Below the pieces are notes generated by a model. It searched no databases, was not told the DNA's origin, and saw only the letters and a list, made by a program, of their open reading frames with translations. Shown piece after piece: positions 1-6,615 of a stretch of DNA of 7,078 nt (position 1 is the stretch's first letter; each line of letters opens with the position of its first letter). The stretch is from Burkholderiales bacterium (GTDB taxonomy: Bacteria; Pseudomonadota; Gammaproteobacteria; Burkholderiales; CAIKXV01), in assembly GCA_014379045.1 (NCBI GenBank), contig JACMMK010000205.1, positions 1 through 7,078 of the forward strand. Reading direction: 5' to 3'. Both the position numbers and the translations under genes were made by a program.

Positions 1-779
1 CGCAGCCTGCCGGCGCGCACATGCGGCAAAGCCGAGGGCATGCTCGCAAAGGAAAACGCTACATGCCCGCCGATCAGGTCCGCGACGGCGGCGCCACCCC
101 CTTTGTACGGCACGTGCACGACATCGACCCCCGCCATCGACTTGAACAGCTCGCCGGTGAGATGGGTCGCGTTACCGATGCCGCTCGAGGCGAAGGTGAG
201 CAGCCCCGGACGCTTCTTCGCCAGCGCGACCAGCTCGCCGAGATTGCGCACCGGCAGCGATGGATGGACGACCAGCACATGCGACGAGGCACCGGTCAGG
301 GTGATCGGCGCGAAGTCGCGCTGGCTGTCGTACGGCACTTTCTGGAACAGGCTCTGGTTGACGGCGAACGGGCCGAGCGTGCCCATCGTCAGGGTGTAGC
401 CATCGGGCGCTGCCTTGGCCACGAGTTCGTTGCCCAGCATTGCGCCCGCACCGGGGCGGTTATCGACCACCACAGGATGTCCGAAGGTGTCGGTCATCCG
501 CTGACTAAGAATTCGCGCAACGAGGTCCGCACTGCCGCCGGGGCCGAACGGCACCACGAGGCGGATGCTGCGCGCAGGGTACGTGGCGAGGCCAATCTGT
601 GCCGAGGCTGGCAGTGGGGCGAGCAGCGCGGCACCTGCCACGACATACGCAATTGCCACCGATGCCATCGGTGCCGCCATTGGCACGAATGCCACGAAAG
701 GCACCGATGCCTCGGAGCGCACCCCGTGTCCTGCAGCCCGACGCGCTGCGAATCGGCGCGCCAAACGCAGATTCAGCAT
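1..779 (-). CDS. Bug/TctC-family tripartite tricarboxylate transporter substrate-binding protein, 3' end cut by window edge
   Basis: This is a periplasmic solute receptor of the Bug family, which captures small carboxylates, usually for TctA/TctB permeases. The frame is open to base 3, giving 259 residues from the chosen ATG. Family proteins are usually about 320-330 residues, so the last domain segment is missing. Visible signatures are VVPFGPGGSAD (75-85), DNRPGAG (106-112), PYDSQRDFAPI (149-159), SSGIG (198-202) and HVPYKGGG (222-229). A hydrophobic stretch ending PASA|Q (cleavage near residue 60) is the export signal. The start is uncertain. ATG 779 lies 25 nt after the upstream decarboxylase stop and supplies an arginine-rich n-region, but makes a very long signal peptide. 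GTG at 722 has AGGA 6 nt before it, and ATGs at 680 and 668 give signals of normal length but lack a ribosome site. The ligand cannot be read from the sequence; the decarboxylase next door suggests an aromatic or unsaturated carboxylate (inference). Confidence 0.92.
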   Translation of the reverse strand, partial: MLNLRLARRFAARRAAGHGVRSEASVPFVAFVPMAAPMASVAIAYVVAGAALLAPLPASAQIGLATYPARSIRLVVPFGPGGSADLVARILSQRMTDTFGHPVVVDNRPGAGAMLGNELVAKAAPDGYTLTMGTLGPFAVNQSLFQKVPYDSQRDFAPITLTGASSHVLVVHPSLPVRNLGELVALAKKRPGLLTFASSGIGNATHLTGELFKSMAGVDVVHVPYKGGGAAVADLIGGHVAFSFASMPSALPHVRAGRL

Positions 780-804
780 CCCGCCGGCCCACCGACTCCC
801 GACG

Positions 805-2277
805 TCAGAAGCCGGGGAAATCAAGATTGGAGAACTTGGCCTTGATCTTCGCGCGCAGGTCGGGGCTGACATCGACCACGGTGGGAAACGTCTTCTTGAG
901 TTTCATCTCGTAGGGAATGCACGCGTCGACCAGGATGCGGTTGTTGAAGTTGCCCGGCAACCACAGTGGATCACGCTTGGACGACCACGCTTTCTGGATC
1001 AGGTCGATGTCGGTGACCGGATCGAAACGGGTGCTCATCGCCCACAACACCTGGTCGAGATCGCCGGCATCGATATCCTCGTCGACGACGACCGTCCACT
1101 TGCCCGCATACGCACCGCCCTGGCAGTTCGCGGCGATATGCAGCGCGTTGCGCGCATGGCCCGGATAGCGCTGACAGATCTGCACGACGGTGAAGCGGGT
1201 CGCGGGGCCGGCCTCGTGGTTCCATACCCCCAGCACGTCGGGAATGCCGCACGCCTCGAGCGCGCGCCACACTTCGGCCGCACCGGCGATGCCCTTGAGC
1301 AGTCCCGTCTCGTCGACCGGCTTGTGCTGCGGCGCGCAGCACAGGATCGGGTCGTTGCGATGCAGGATCGTCTTCACGTTGATGTACGGCCGCGGCACGC
1401 TGTCGTCGGAGTAGTAGCCCATCCACTCGCCAAACGGCCCTTCGGGCAGCACCTGACCCGGCACCGCCTCGCCCTCGATCGCGATCTCGCAGTCGGCGGG
1501 AATCGGGAACCCGGTGTACGGCCCGCGCACGCATTCGACCGGCGCACCGCGCAGCCCGCCCATGAAATCGATCTCGCTGATCCGGTCGGGGAGCGGGCTC
1601 GCCGACAGCATGAACAGCAACGGATCCTGACCGCACAGGATGACCACCTTCATCGGTTGCCCGCGCTCGAAATACTTGTCGCGATGGATCCGGCCGTGCT
1701 TGCCCTCGGTGATCTGGCAGCCGATGGTCTTCGCATCGTAGACCTGGCTGCGATAGGCGCCGACATTGAACCAGCCCTCGTCGGGATCCTGCGTGATCAC
1801 GCCATCGGCGGTGCCGATGTAGCGCGCCTTGTCGGCCTCGTGGTGCCGCGGCACCGGGAACTTGAGGACGTCGCAGGCATCGCCCTCGATCACGTTCTCG
1901 AGGATCGGCCCGTACTCGACGATCTTCGGCGCGATCGGCTTCAGCGTGCGGATGCGCTCGTGATACGCCTTGACGATGTCGACCTTGCGCGCGTAATCGA
2001 GCGGCAGACCGAGCGTCAGCGCGACGCGCTTCACCGACGAGAAGTGCCCGTACAGCGTGCGGAACCCGGCGGGATACCCCGGCACCTTGTCGAACAGGAT
2101 CGCCGGCGCGTTGCCCCGGCTCTTCTCGGTCAGCATGTGCGTGATCGCGCCCATCTCGGCGTCCCAGTGCGCGCCGTCGATGCGCAGCAACTCGCCCATC
2201 GCCTCGGTATGCTCGAGCCACTCGCGCAGTCCGCGATATTGCACGGTCGAATCCAGTCCGGGTTGTCTCGCTGTCAT
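805..2277 (-). CDS. UbiD-family prFMN-dependent decarboxylase (copy 1)
   Basis: This 490-residue cytoplasmic enzyme belongs to the UbiD family, which reversibly decarboxylates aromatic or alpha,beta-unsaturated acids using prenylated FMN made by UbiX. Matching by spacing to Aspergillus Fdc1 (N168, R173, H191, E233, E277, E282) finds every key residue: N171 and R176 in NVGAYR, H194 in GKHG, E235 in SEIDF, and E279 and E284 in EGPFGE. The E-R-E catalytic set and the metal/cofactor ligands therefore look intact. Family blocks include FDKVPGYP (62-69), LTLGLP (87-92), GVWNHEAG (350-357) and VVVDEDID (396-403). The start ATG has AAGAGG at 2285-2290, 7 nt upstream. The Bug receptor gene follows 25 nt after the stop, suggesting a shared transcript. 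The substrate is unknown. A role in ubiquinone synthesis is unlikely given the paralogue and receptor nearby, but this is inference from context. Confidence 0.95.
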   Translation of the reverse strand: MTARQPGLDSTVQYRGLREWLEHTEAMGELLRIDGAHWDAEMGAITHMLTEKSRGNAPAILFDKVPGYPAGFRTLYGHFSSVKRVALTLGLPLDYARKVDIVKAYHERIRTLKPIAPKIVEYGPILENVIEGDACDVLKFPVPRHHEADKARYIGTADGVITQDPDEGWFNVGAYRSQVYDAKTIGCQITEGKHGRIHRDKYFERGQPMKVVILCGQDPLLFMLSASPLPDRISEIDFMGGLRGAPVECVRGPYTGFPIPADCEIAIEGEAVPGQVLPEGPFGEWMGYYSDDSVPRPYINVKTILHRNDPILCCAPQHKPVDETGLLKGIAGAAEVWRALEACGIPDVLGVWNHEAGPATRFTVVQICQRYPGHARNALHIAANCQGGAYAGKWTVVVDEDIDAGDLDQVLWAMSTRFDPVTDIDLIQKAWSSKRDPLWLPGNFNNRILVDACIPYEMKLKKTFPTVVDVSPDLRAKIKAKFSNLDFPGF

Positions 2278-2284
2278 CCTTGAG

Positions 2285-2290
2285 CCTCTT
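2285..2290 (-). promoter_or_regulatory. Shine-Dalgarno of the leftward ubiD-family gene
   Basis: On the minus strand this reads AAGAGG, 7 nt before the ATG at 2277. It supports that start over any upstream extension of the frame. Confidence 0.6.
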
Positions 2291-2351
2291 TCGTTGATTG
2301 CGGTTACCGCGGCGTCGACGCTCGCTGCACGAATTCTGATACCGTTGAAGA

Positions 2352-2380
2352 AACCTAGCAGAAGGCCCCTGCGTTCGCAA
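2352..2380 (-). promoter_or_regulatory. Candidate sigma70-type promoter for the leftward decarboxylase-receptor genes
   Basis: On the minus strand there is a TTGCGA -35-like hexamer (2375-2380), a 17-nt spacer and TAGGTT (2352-2357), preceded by TGC as an extended -10. The -35 matches consensus at 4 of 6 bases and the -10 at 3 of 6. The implied transcript would start near 2345, giving a leader of about 70 nt before the ATG at 2277. The spacing is good but the hexamers are weak, so this is a candidate only. I found no comparably spaced pair for the rightward gene. Confidence 0.27.
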
Positions 2381-2389
2381 TGCGCGAAC
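2373..2389. promoter_or_regulatory. Inverted repeat, candidate LysR-type operator between divergent decarboxylase genes
   Basis: The sequence GTTCGC-AATGC-GCGAAC has perfect 6-bp arms around 5 bp and contains T-N11-A (T2375 to A2387), the core pattern of LysR-type regulator sites. It overlaps the proposed leftward -35 and lies about 30 bp before the rightward start, so one protein bound here could act on both genes. No regulator gene is in the window. Short palindromes arise by chance in GC-rich DNA, and two others lie nearby (2300-2310 and 2312-2321). Confidence 0.3.
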
Positions 2390-2409
2390 AGCGGTGCGTT
2401 GCCCTGAAC

Positions 2410-2413
2410 GGAG
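2410..2413 (+). promoter_or_regulatory. Shine-Dalgarno deciding the start of the rightward ubiD-family gene
   Basis: GGAG lies 7 nt before the ATG at 2421. It selects that codon over the in-frame ATG at 2394, which would add nine residues lacking family character and would place this site inside the coding region. Confidence 0.65.
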
Positions 2414-2420
2414 CGTCGCC

Positions 2421-3854
2421 ATGGAAAACCAGGACCTGCGCAGCTGGCTGAACCGAATGGAAGCCGCCGGCGAACTGCAACATGTCAGCGGTGCCGAACG
2501 CATGGAAGAGATCGGCGGCATCGTCGACATCTACCAGCGCAAGATGGGTCGGCCTGCGTTGCTGTTCGACGATGTCCCCGGTTATCCGCGCGGCTATCGG
2601 GTACTCGCCAATGTGCTGACCTCGGTGCGGCGTATCGCGATGACGCTCGGCCTGCCCGACGATTCGACCGAGATGGATCTGGTGCGCTACTGGCGCAACT
2701 ACATCGGCGGCGCGAACACGCATCTGCCCGAGGTCGTGAAGACCGGCAAGGTGATGGAGAACGTCCTGCACGGGCGCGACATCAACCTGCTCAAGATCCC
2801 GACGCCCAAGTGGCACGAGGACGACGGTGGCCCGTACATCGCCACCGGCTGCATGGTGATCATGAAGGACCCCGATTCGGGCTGGATCAACTACGGCGCC
2901 TATCGCGGCCAGGTGTTCGATCGCAACATCGCGACCGTGATGTGCTCGAAGGGGAAGCACGGCGACCTGCTGATGCAGAAGTACTTCCAGCGCGGCGAGC
3001 GGTGCCCGATCGCGGTGGTGGTCGGCGTGCACCCGGCGCTGTTCATGGTCGCCGGTCTGGAAATTCCGTACGGCAAGAACGAGTACGAAGCCGCCGGGGC
3101 GCTGATCGGCGAACCGGTGCAGGTGATCCATGGCCCGGTGACCGGCCTGCCGATTCCGGCGCACGCCGAGATCGCTTACGAAGGCTACGTGTCGCCCGAC
3201 GACAAGATCGACGAAGGCCCGCTCGGCGAGTGGACCGGCTATTACTGCAGCGGCCAGTCGCCGCAGCCGGTGATCCGCGTCGAATCGATGCTCCATCGCA
3301 ACGACCCGGTGCTGCTCGGCATCGTGCCGGCGGTGCCGCCGAACGACGACAGCTACTATCGCGGACACTTTCGCGCGGGCGCGGTGTGGCGGCAACTCGA
3401 GGGCGCCGGAATTCCCGGCGTCACCGGCGTCTGGTCGCATGAAGCCGGGGGCGGGCGCTACTGGCTGACCGTCTCGGTCAAGCAGATGTACCCGGGGCAC
3501 TCGAAACAGGTCGGGCTCGTTGCCGGGCAGGTGCACGCGGCCGCGTACTGCAACCGCTACGTGGTCGTGGTCGACGACGACATCAACCCCGCCGACATGG
3601 ACCAGGTGGTCTGGGCGATGTGCACCCGCGTCGATCCGCGCGAGGACGTCGAGATCCTCAAGGGCTGCTGGAGCACCCGGCTCGACCCGATGTCGTATCC
3701 GGCAGACCAGCCGGTACTCAATTCGCGGATGGTGATCGATGCCTGCCGGCCGTGGATCAAGCGCGACACCTTCCCCGCCGTGGCGCGCTCGAGCGCCGGG
3801 CTCGACGCGCGCGTGCGCGAGAAATGGGCGCATGTCCTGCCGAAGGGGGCATGA
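2421..3854 (+). CDS. UbiD-family prFMN-dependent decarboxylase (copy 2)
   Basis: This second UbiD-family enzyme has 477 residues from ATG 2421. The spacing-matched active-site set is again complete: N157 and R162 in INYGAYR, H180 in GKHG, E221 in KNEYEAAG, and E265 and E270 in EGPLGE. These correspond to Fdc1 N168/R173/H191/E233/E277/E282. It needs UbiX-made prFMN and should act in the cytoplasm. It shares many blocks with copy 1 (FDDVPGYPRGYR, MTLGLP, DMDQVVWAM). It differs after the LHRNDP block, where VPAVPPNDD (302-310) replaces APQHKP of copy 1, and in the C-terminal tail. The paralogues may therefore prefer different substrates (inference). It is transcribed away from copy 1 and is the first gene of a rightward overlapping cluster. 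Its TGA is part of an ATGA that starts a mini-ORF leading to the transglycosylase gene. The exact substrate cannot be assigned. Confidence 0.95.
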   Translation: MENQDLRSWLNRMEAAGELQHVSGAERMEEIGGIVDIYQRKMGRPALLFDDVPGYPRGYRVLANVLTSVRRIAMTLGLPDDSTEMDLVRYWRNYIGGANTHLPEVVKTGKVMENVLHGRDINLLKIPTPKWHEDDGGPYIATGCMVIMKDPDSGWINYGAYRGQVFDRNIATVMCSKGKHGDLLMQKYFQRGERCPIAVVVGVHPALFMVAGLEIPYGKNEYEAAGALIGEPVQVIHGPVTGLPIPAHAEIAYEGYVSPDDKIDEGPLGEWTGYYCSGQSPQPVIRVESMLHRNDPVLLGIVPAVPPNDDSYYRGHFRAGAVWRQLEGAGIPGVTGVWSHEAGGGRYWLTVSVKQMYPGHSKQVGLVAGQVHAAAYCNRYVVVVDDDINPADMDQVVWAMCTRVDPREDVEILKGCWSTRLDPMSYPADQPVLNSRMVIDACRPWIKRDTFPAVARSSAGLDARVREKWAHVLPKGA

Positions 3855-3874
3855 GTACGCGCGTGCGGCGGTGA
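3851..3874 (+). CDS. Seven-codon bridging ORF (MSTRVRR) between decarboxylase and transglycosylase
   Basis: The ATG at 3851 overlaps the decarboxylase stop as ATGA and sits just behind a purine-rich GAAGGGGG tract (3842-3849). It encodes MSTRVRR and stops at TGA 3872-3874, which overlaps a GTG (3871) of the downstream transglycosylase frame as GTGA. It could pass ribosomes from one gene to the next, because the GTG has no Shine-Dalgarno sequence of its own. Alternatively it is the real N-terminus of the transglycosylase, separated from it by a frameshift or a base-call error. The Shine-Dalgarno spacing is tight, so translation is unproven. Confidence 0.3.
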   Translation: MSTRVRR

Positions 3875-5124
3875 GGGAGGCGATCCGCAGCACGTTGGCA
3901 CGGTCGGCGTCGATTGCAGCAGCGCTTCGGCGGTCCGCCGCCCGAGGCGTTGCCACGGCCGCGGCGATATCGGTCTTCTGCGCGCCCGCGTACGCGGAAA
4001 CCTTCGCGCGCTGCGTCGCCGAATTGCGCACGATCGCGACCGCGAAGGGCATCACCCCACTCACCTTCGACACCGCGATGGCCGCTGTCGAGTCCGATGG
4101 CGATGTCCTGAAAGCCGCCGACGATCAACCCGAGTTCACGATCCCGATCTGGGACTATCTCGCGGGTCTCGTCGACGATGAGCGAATCGCGGACGGGCGC
4201 GCACGTCTGGACAAGTGGTCGGCGGTGCTGACCGACGCCGAGCAGAAGTTCGGGGTCGACCGGCACGTGATCGTTGCGGTATGGGGGGTCGAATCGGACT
4301 ACGGTCGCGTCCTCGGCAAGCGCGCGCTGCTACGCTCGCTCGCGACGCTCTCGTGTGCGGGCCGGCGCCAGGCGTTCTTCCGCGGCGAACTGCTGGCGAC
4401 GCTGCGCATCGTGCAAAGCGGCGACATCGCGCCCGAGGCGCTGGTCGGTTCCTGGGCGGGCGCGTTCGGCCAGACCCAGTTCATGCCGTCGACGTATCAG
4501 CGCCTCGCCGTGGATTTCGACGGCGATGGACGCCGCGACATCGTGGCCTCGGTCCCCGATGCGCTCGGTTCGTCGGCGAACTACCTGCGGCGCGCCGGCT
4601 GGGTGACCGGGCAACCGTGGGGATACGAAGTCCGGTTGCCGACGAGTTATGCCGGGCCGAGCGGGCGGCGCGCACGCCAGACGCTCGCGCAGTGGAGCGA
4701 CCTCGGCGTGCGCCAGATCGACGGCAGCGCACTGTCCGGCGTGGGCCCTGCCGGGCTGCTCGTGCCCGCGGGCGCGAAGGGGCCAGCGTTTCTCGTGTTT
4801 CGCAACTTCGACGCAATCTTTGCCTACAACGCCGCCGAATCGTATGCGCTCGCGATCGCCCATCTCGCCGATCGTCTGCGCGGCGGCAGCGCGTTTCAGA
4901 CGCCCTGGCCTACCGACGATCCCGGGCTGGGGCGCGCCGAACGGCGCGAACTGCAGCAGCGCCTGACCGAACGCGGTTTCGACATCGGCACCGCCGACGG
5001 CATCATCGGGGCGAAGACCCGCGCGGCGATCAGCGCATTCCAGACATCGATCGGGGTCACGCCGAACGGGCGCGCCGGCCAGCGCGTGCTGCGCGCATTG
5101 CAGTCACCGGGTGACCAGCGATGA
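3871..5124 (+). CDS. Secreted MltB-type lytic murein transglycosylase with C-terminal peptidoglycan-binding domain
   Basis: This 417-residue enzyme is predicted to cleave the MurNAc-GlcNAc bond of peptidoglycan non-hydrolytically, leaving 1,6-anhydroMurNAc ends. An export signal has hydrophobic core VATAAAISVF and probable cleavage PAYA|E after residue 42. The SLT_2/MltB domain follows, with catalytic Glu141 in VWGVESDYG, then GAFGQTQFMPSTY and DFDGDGRRDI. A PG_binding_1 domain covers about 357-411 (LQQRLTERGFDIGTADG... TRAAISAFQ). The length fits the soluble MltB-like family. No lipobox is evident, so it is probably periplasmic and soluble. The start is ambiguous: GTG 3871 overlaps the upstream mini-ORF stop, while TTG 3895 has AGGGAGG 14 nt upstream and a more usual 34-residue signal. 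The in-frame ATG at 3739 lies deep within the decarboxylase gene and is unlikely. C48 and C162 could pair in the periplasm (speculation). The 3' end overlaps the DUF2721 gene by ATGA. Confidence 0.88.
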   Translation: MREAIRSTLARSASIAAALRRSAARGVATAAAISVFCAPAYAETFARCVAELRTIATAKGITPLTFDTAMAAVESDGDVLKAADDQPEFTIPIWDYLAGLVDDERIADGRARLDKWSAVLTDAEQKFGVDRHVIVAVWGVESDYGRVLGKRALLRSLATLSCAGRRQAFFRGELLATLRIVQSGDIAPEALVGSWAGAFGQTQFMPSTYQRLAVDFDGDGRRDIVASVPDALGSSANYLRRAGWVTGQPWGYEVRLPTSYAGPSGRRARQTLAQWSDLGVRQIDGSALSGVGPAGLLVPAGAKGPAFLVFRNFDAIFAYNAAESYALAIAHLADRLRGGSAFQTPWPTDDPGLGRAERRELQQRLTERGFDIGTADGIIGAKTRAAISAFQTSIGVTPNGRAGQRVLRALQSPGDQR

Positions 5125-5579
5125 CCGGACAGGATGCGCTCGCACCCGACGCGATCTCGCTTGCGATCCAGCTCGCTGTGGCGCCGGTATTCATGCTGAC
5201 TGCAGTAGCCGGACTGATCGCCGCGCTCGCGACCCGGCTCGCACGCATCATCGATCGCGCGCGCGACCTCGAAGAGCGGATGCAGGAGGGCCGGGTCGTC
5301 GACCCGCAAGCCGTCTACCTCGAATTGCAGCGGCTCAAGCTGCGCGGACGGGTCGTCAACGGCTCGGTGCTGCTGCTCACGCTATCGGCGGTGATGATCG
5401 GCGCCACGGTGATCACGCTGTTCGTCGGCGAGACGACCGCATCGAGCACGAACTCGCTGGTCGCATCCACCTTCCTGAGCGGCGTGATCTTCTTCGTGCT
5501 CGCGCTGTTCTGCTTTCTCGCCGAAAGTCTGCTTGCGGGATACACGCTCAGGTTCCGCGACGGGCCCCAGAAACCGTAA
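5121..5579 (+). CDS. DUF2721 family inner-membrane protein
   Basis: This 152-residue protein has the layout of DUF2721, a family of unknown function. An N-terminal hydrophobic helix (about 13-36, IQLAVAPVFMLTAVAGL) runs into the diagnostic basic/acidic stretch TRLARIIDRARDLEER (38-53). After a polar linker come two more membrane segments at about 82-103 and 113-138. There is no signal peptide cleavage site; it should be an integral inner-membrane protein. The start ATG overlaps the transglycosylase stop (ATGA, 5121-5124) and has GGTGA 6 nt upstream, so the two genes are almost certainly co-translated. The coupling to a peptidoglycan lytic enzyme hints at a role at the envelope, for example as a partner or regulator, but nothing in the protein itself reveals an activity. 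It ends 59 bp before the convergent receptor gene. Confidence 0.9.
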   Translation: MTGQDALAPDAISLAIQLAVAPVFMLTAVAGLIAALATRLARIIDRARDLEERMQEGRVVDPQAVYLELQRLKLRGRVVNGSVLLLTLSAVMIGATVITLFVGETTASSTNSLVASTFLSGVIFFVLALFCFLAESLLAGYTLRFRDGPQKP

Positions 5580-5585
5580 CCGATG

Positions 5586-5631
5586 CGCGCGGTCGGCACG
5601 GAGCGAAGCACGCGGCACCGACAACGGCGCG
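5586..5631. terminator. Weak hairpin between convergent genes, possible terminator
   Basis: CGCGC (5586-5590) pairs with GCGCG (5627-5631), and GTCGG (5592-5596) pairs with CCGAC (5618-5622), with an asymmetric internal loop and a 21-nt apical loop. It occupies most of the gap between two convergent genes, where a bidirectional terminator is expected. No T-tract follows on either strand, so it is not a standard intrinsic terminator. Confidence 0.18.
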
Positions 5632-5638
5632 ACAGCAA

Positions 5639-6613
5639 TCAGCCGTCGACCCTGACCCCGGCATCCTTGATCACACGCGCCCAGCGCTTGATCTCGTCGT
5701 CGATGAACACGCGGAACTGTTCGGGCGTCGTCGAGCGCGCTTCACCGCCCGCGGCCGAAATCCGATCGCGCACATCGGGCGAATCGACCGCAGCGATCAG
5801 ATCACGGCTCAACCGCGCGAGTATCGGCTTCGGCAATCCGGCAGGCCCGCCGATGCCGGCCCAGCTCACCGAGCGAAACCCCTTGAAGCCCGATTCCTGC
5901 ATCGTCGGGACATCGGGCAACAACGCGGTGCGCTGCTCGGACCCCACAGCGAGCGCGACGATCCGCCCCCCCTTTATGTGGCCGATGCTGGCCGGCAGGT
6001 TGACGAACATGAAGTCCATGCGCCCGCCGATCATGTCGGCGAGCGCCGGACCACTGCCGTTGAACGGCACATGTGTGGGATCGATGCCTGCCGCACGTTT
6101 GAACAGTTCCAGCGTCAGATGCGGGGTCGAGCCGATGCCGGTCGAGGCGGCGTTGGTCGCGCCCGGCTTGCCCTTCACGAAGGCCACGAGTTCGGCTGTC
6201 GTCTTCGCCGTCTTCGGATTGGTCACCAGCACATTGGGCGTCGTGCCGATCAACCCGATCGCCACGAAGTCGCGGTTGGTATCGAACGGCAGTTTGGACA
6301 CCAGACTGAGATTGAGCGAAAAGCCGGTCGACAGCGTCACCAGCGTGTGACCGTCGGGCACCGCCTTGGCGACGATGCCGTAGGCGAGGGCGCCGGAGGC
6401 GCCCGGCCGGTTGTCCATCACGATCGGCTGGCCGAGCGTCTCGCTCATCCGCGGCGCGACCGCACGCACCATCGTGTCGGACAAACCCCCGGCAGAGAAG
6501 TCGACGATCATCCGGATCGGACGTTGCGGGTAGGCGTCAGGGCCGGTCGGTCGGGATTGAGCCGAGGCGGTGGTCGCAGCCACCGCGAGCAGTGCGAGGA
6601 CGATTGCGCGCAA
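5639..6613 (-). CDS. Bug/TctC-family tripartite tricarboxylate transporter substrate-binding protein (complete)
   Basis: This is a complete 324-residue periplasmic carboxylate receptor, a paralogue of the one at the left edge. A short, clear signal peptide (AIVLALLAVAATTASA|Q, cut after residue 18) is followed by family blocks in order: YPQRPIRMIVDFSAGG (28-43), DNRPGASGALAYG (67-79), PFDTNRDF (109-116), ASTGIGSTPH (156-165), HVPFNGSGPA (181-190), GRIVALAV (216-223), PDVPTMQESG (233-242) and the C-terminal W..VIK.AGV..D. The start codon is TTG; GGAG (6622-6625) lies 8 nt upstream and no ATG fits. Its start is 2 nt after the Uma2 gene stop, and its ribosome site lies inside that gene, so the two are probably co-transcribed. 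No permease subunits are visible nearby, as is common for the expanded Bug set of Burkholderiales. The ligand is unknown. Confidence 0.95.
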   Translation of the reverse strand: MRAIVLALLAVAATTASAQSRPTGPDAYPQRPIRMIVDFSAGGLSDTMVRAVAPRMSETLGQPIVMDNRPGASGALAYGIVAKAVPDGHTLVTLSTGFSLNLSLVSKLPFDTNRDFVAIGLIGTTPNVLVTNPKTAKTTAELVAFVKGKPGATNAASTGIGSTPHLTLELFKRAAGIDPTHVPFNGSGPALADMIGGRMDFMFVNLPASIGHIKGGRIVALAVGSEQRTALLPDVPTMQESGFKGFRSVSWAGIGGPAGLPKPILARLSRDLIAAVDSPDVRDRISAAGGEARSTTPEQFRVFIDDEIKRWARVIKDAGVRVDG

Positions 6614-6615
6614 AG

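Noticed and set aside
565..2283. A 572-codon open frame on the plus strand, antisense to the first decarboxylase gene.
   Set aside because: Its translation is rich in Arg, His, Asp and Ala with no recognisable motif, while the opposite strand encodes a complete UbiD enzyme with all catalytic residues. It is a GC-skew shadow frame.
971..2530. A 519-codon minus-strand frame overlapping the decarboxylase in another frame and crossing the divergent region.
   Set aside because: It is a +1-type shadow of the real gene, with Arg-rich low-complexity translation, and it spans the intergenic control region.
2355..4073. A 572-codon minus-strand frame antisense to the second decarboxylase, the same length as the antisense frame over the first.
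   Set aside because: The equal length looks striking, but the two frames start and stop at unrelated points and mirror two similar genes. The composition is shadow-like and no family is recognisable.
5580..5638. The gap between convergent genes as a possible small RNA or small gene.
   Set aside because: At 59 bp it holds only a weak hairpin without a T-tract or promoter-like sequence, so nothing beyond a doubtful terminator can be supported.
5966..5972. A run of seven C (seven G on the coding strand) inside the right receptor gene, a possible slippage site.
   Set aside because: The frame is intact on both sides and the family block (HIKGGRIVALAV) reads through normally, so there is no sign of phase variation or a frameshift.
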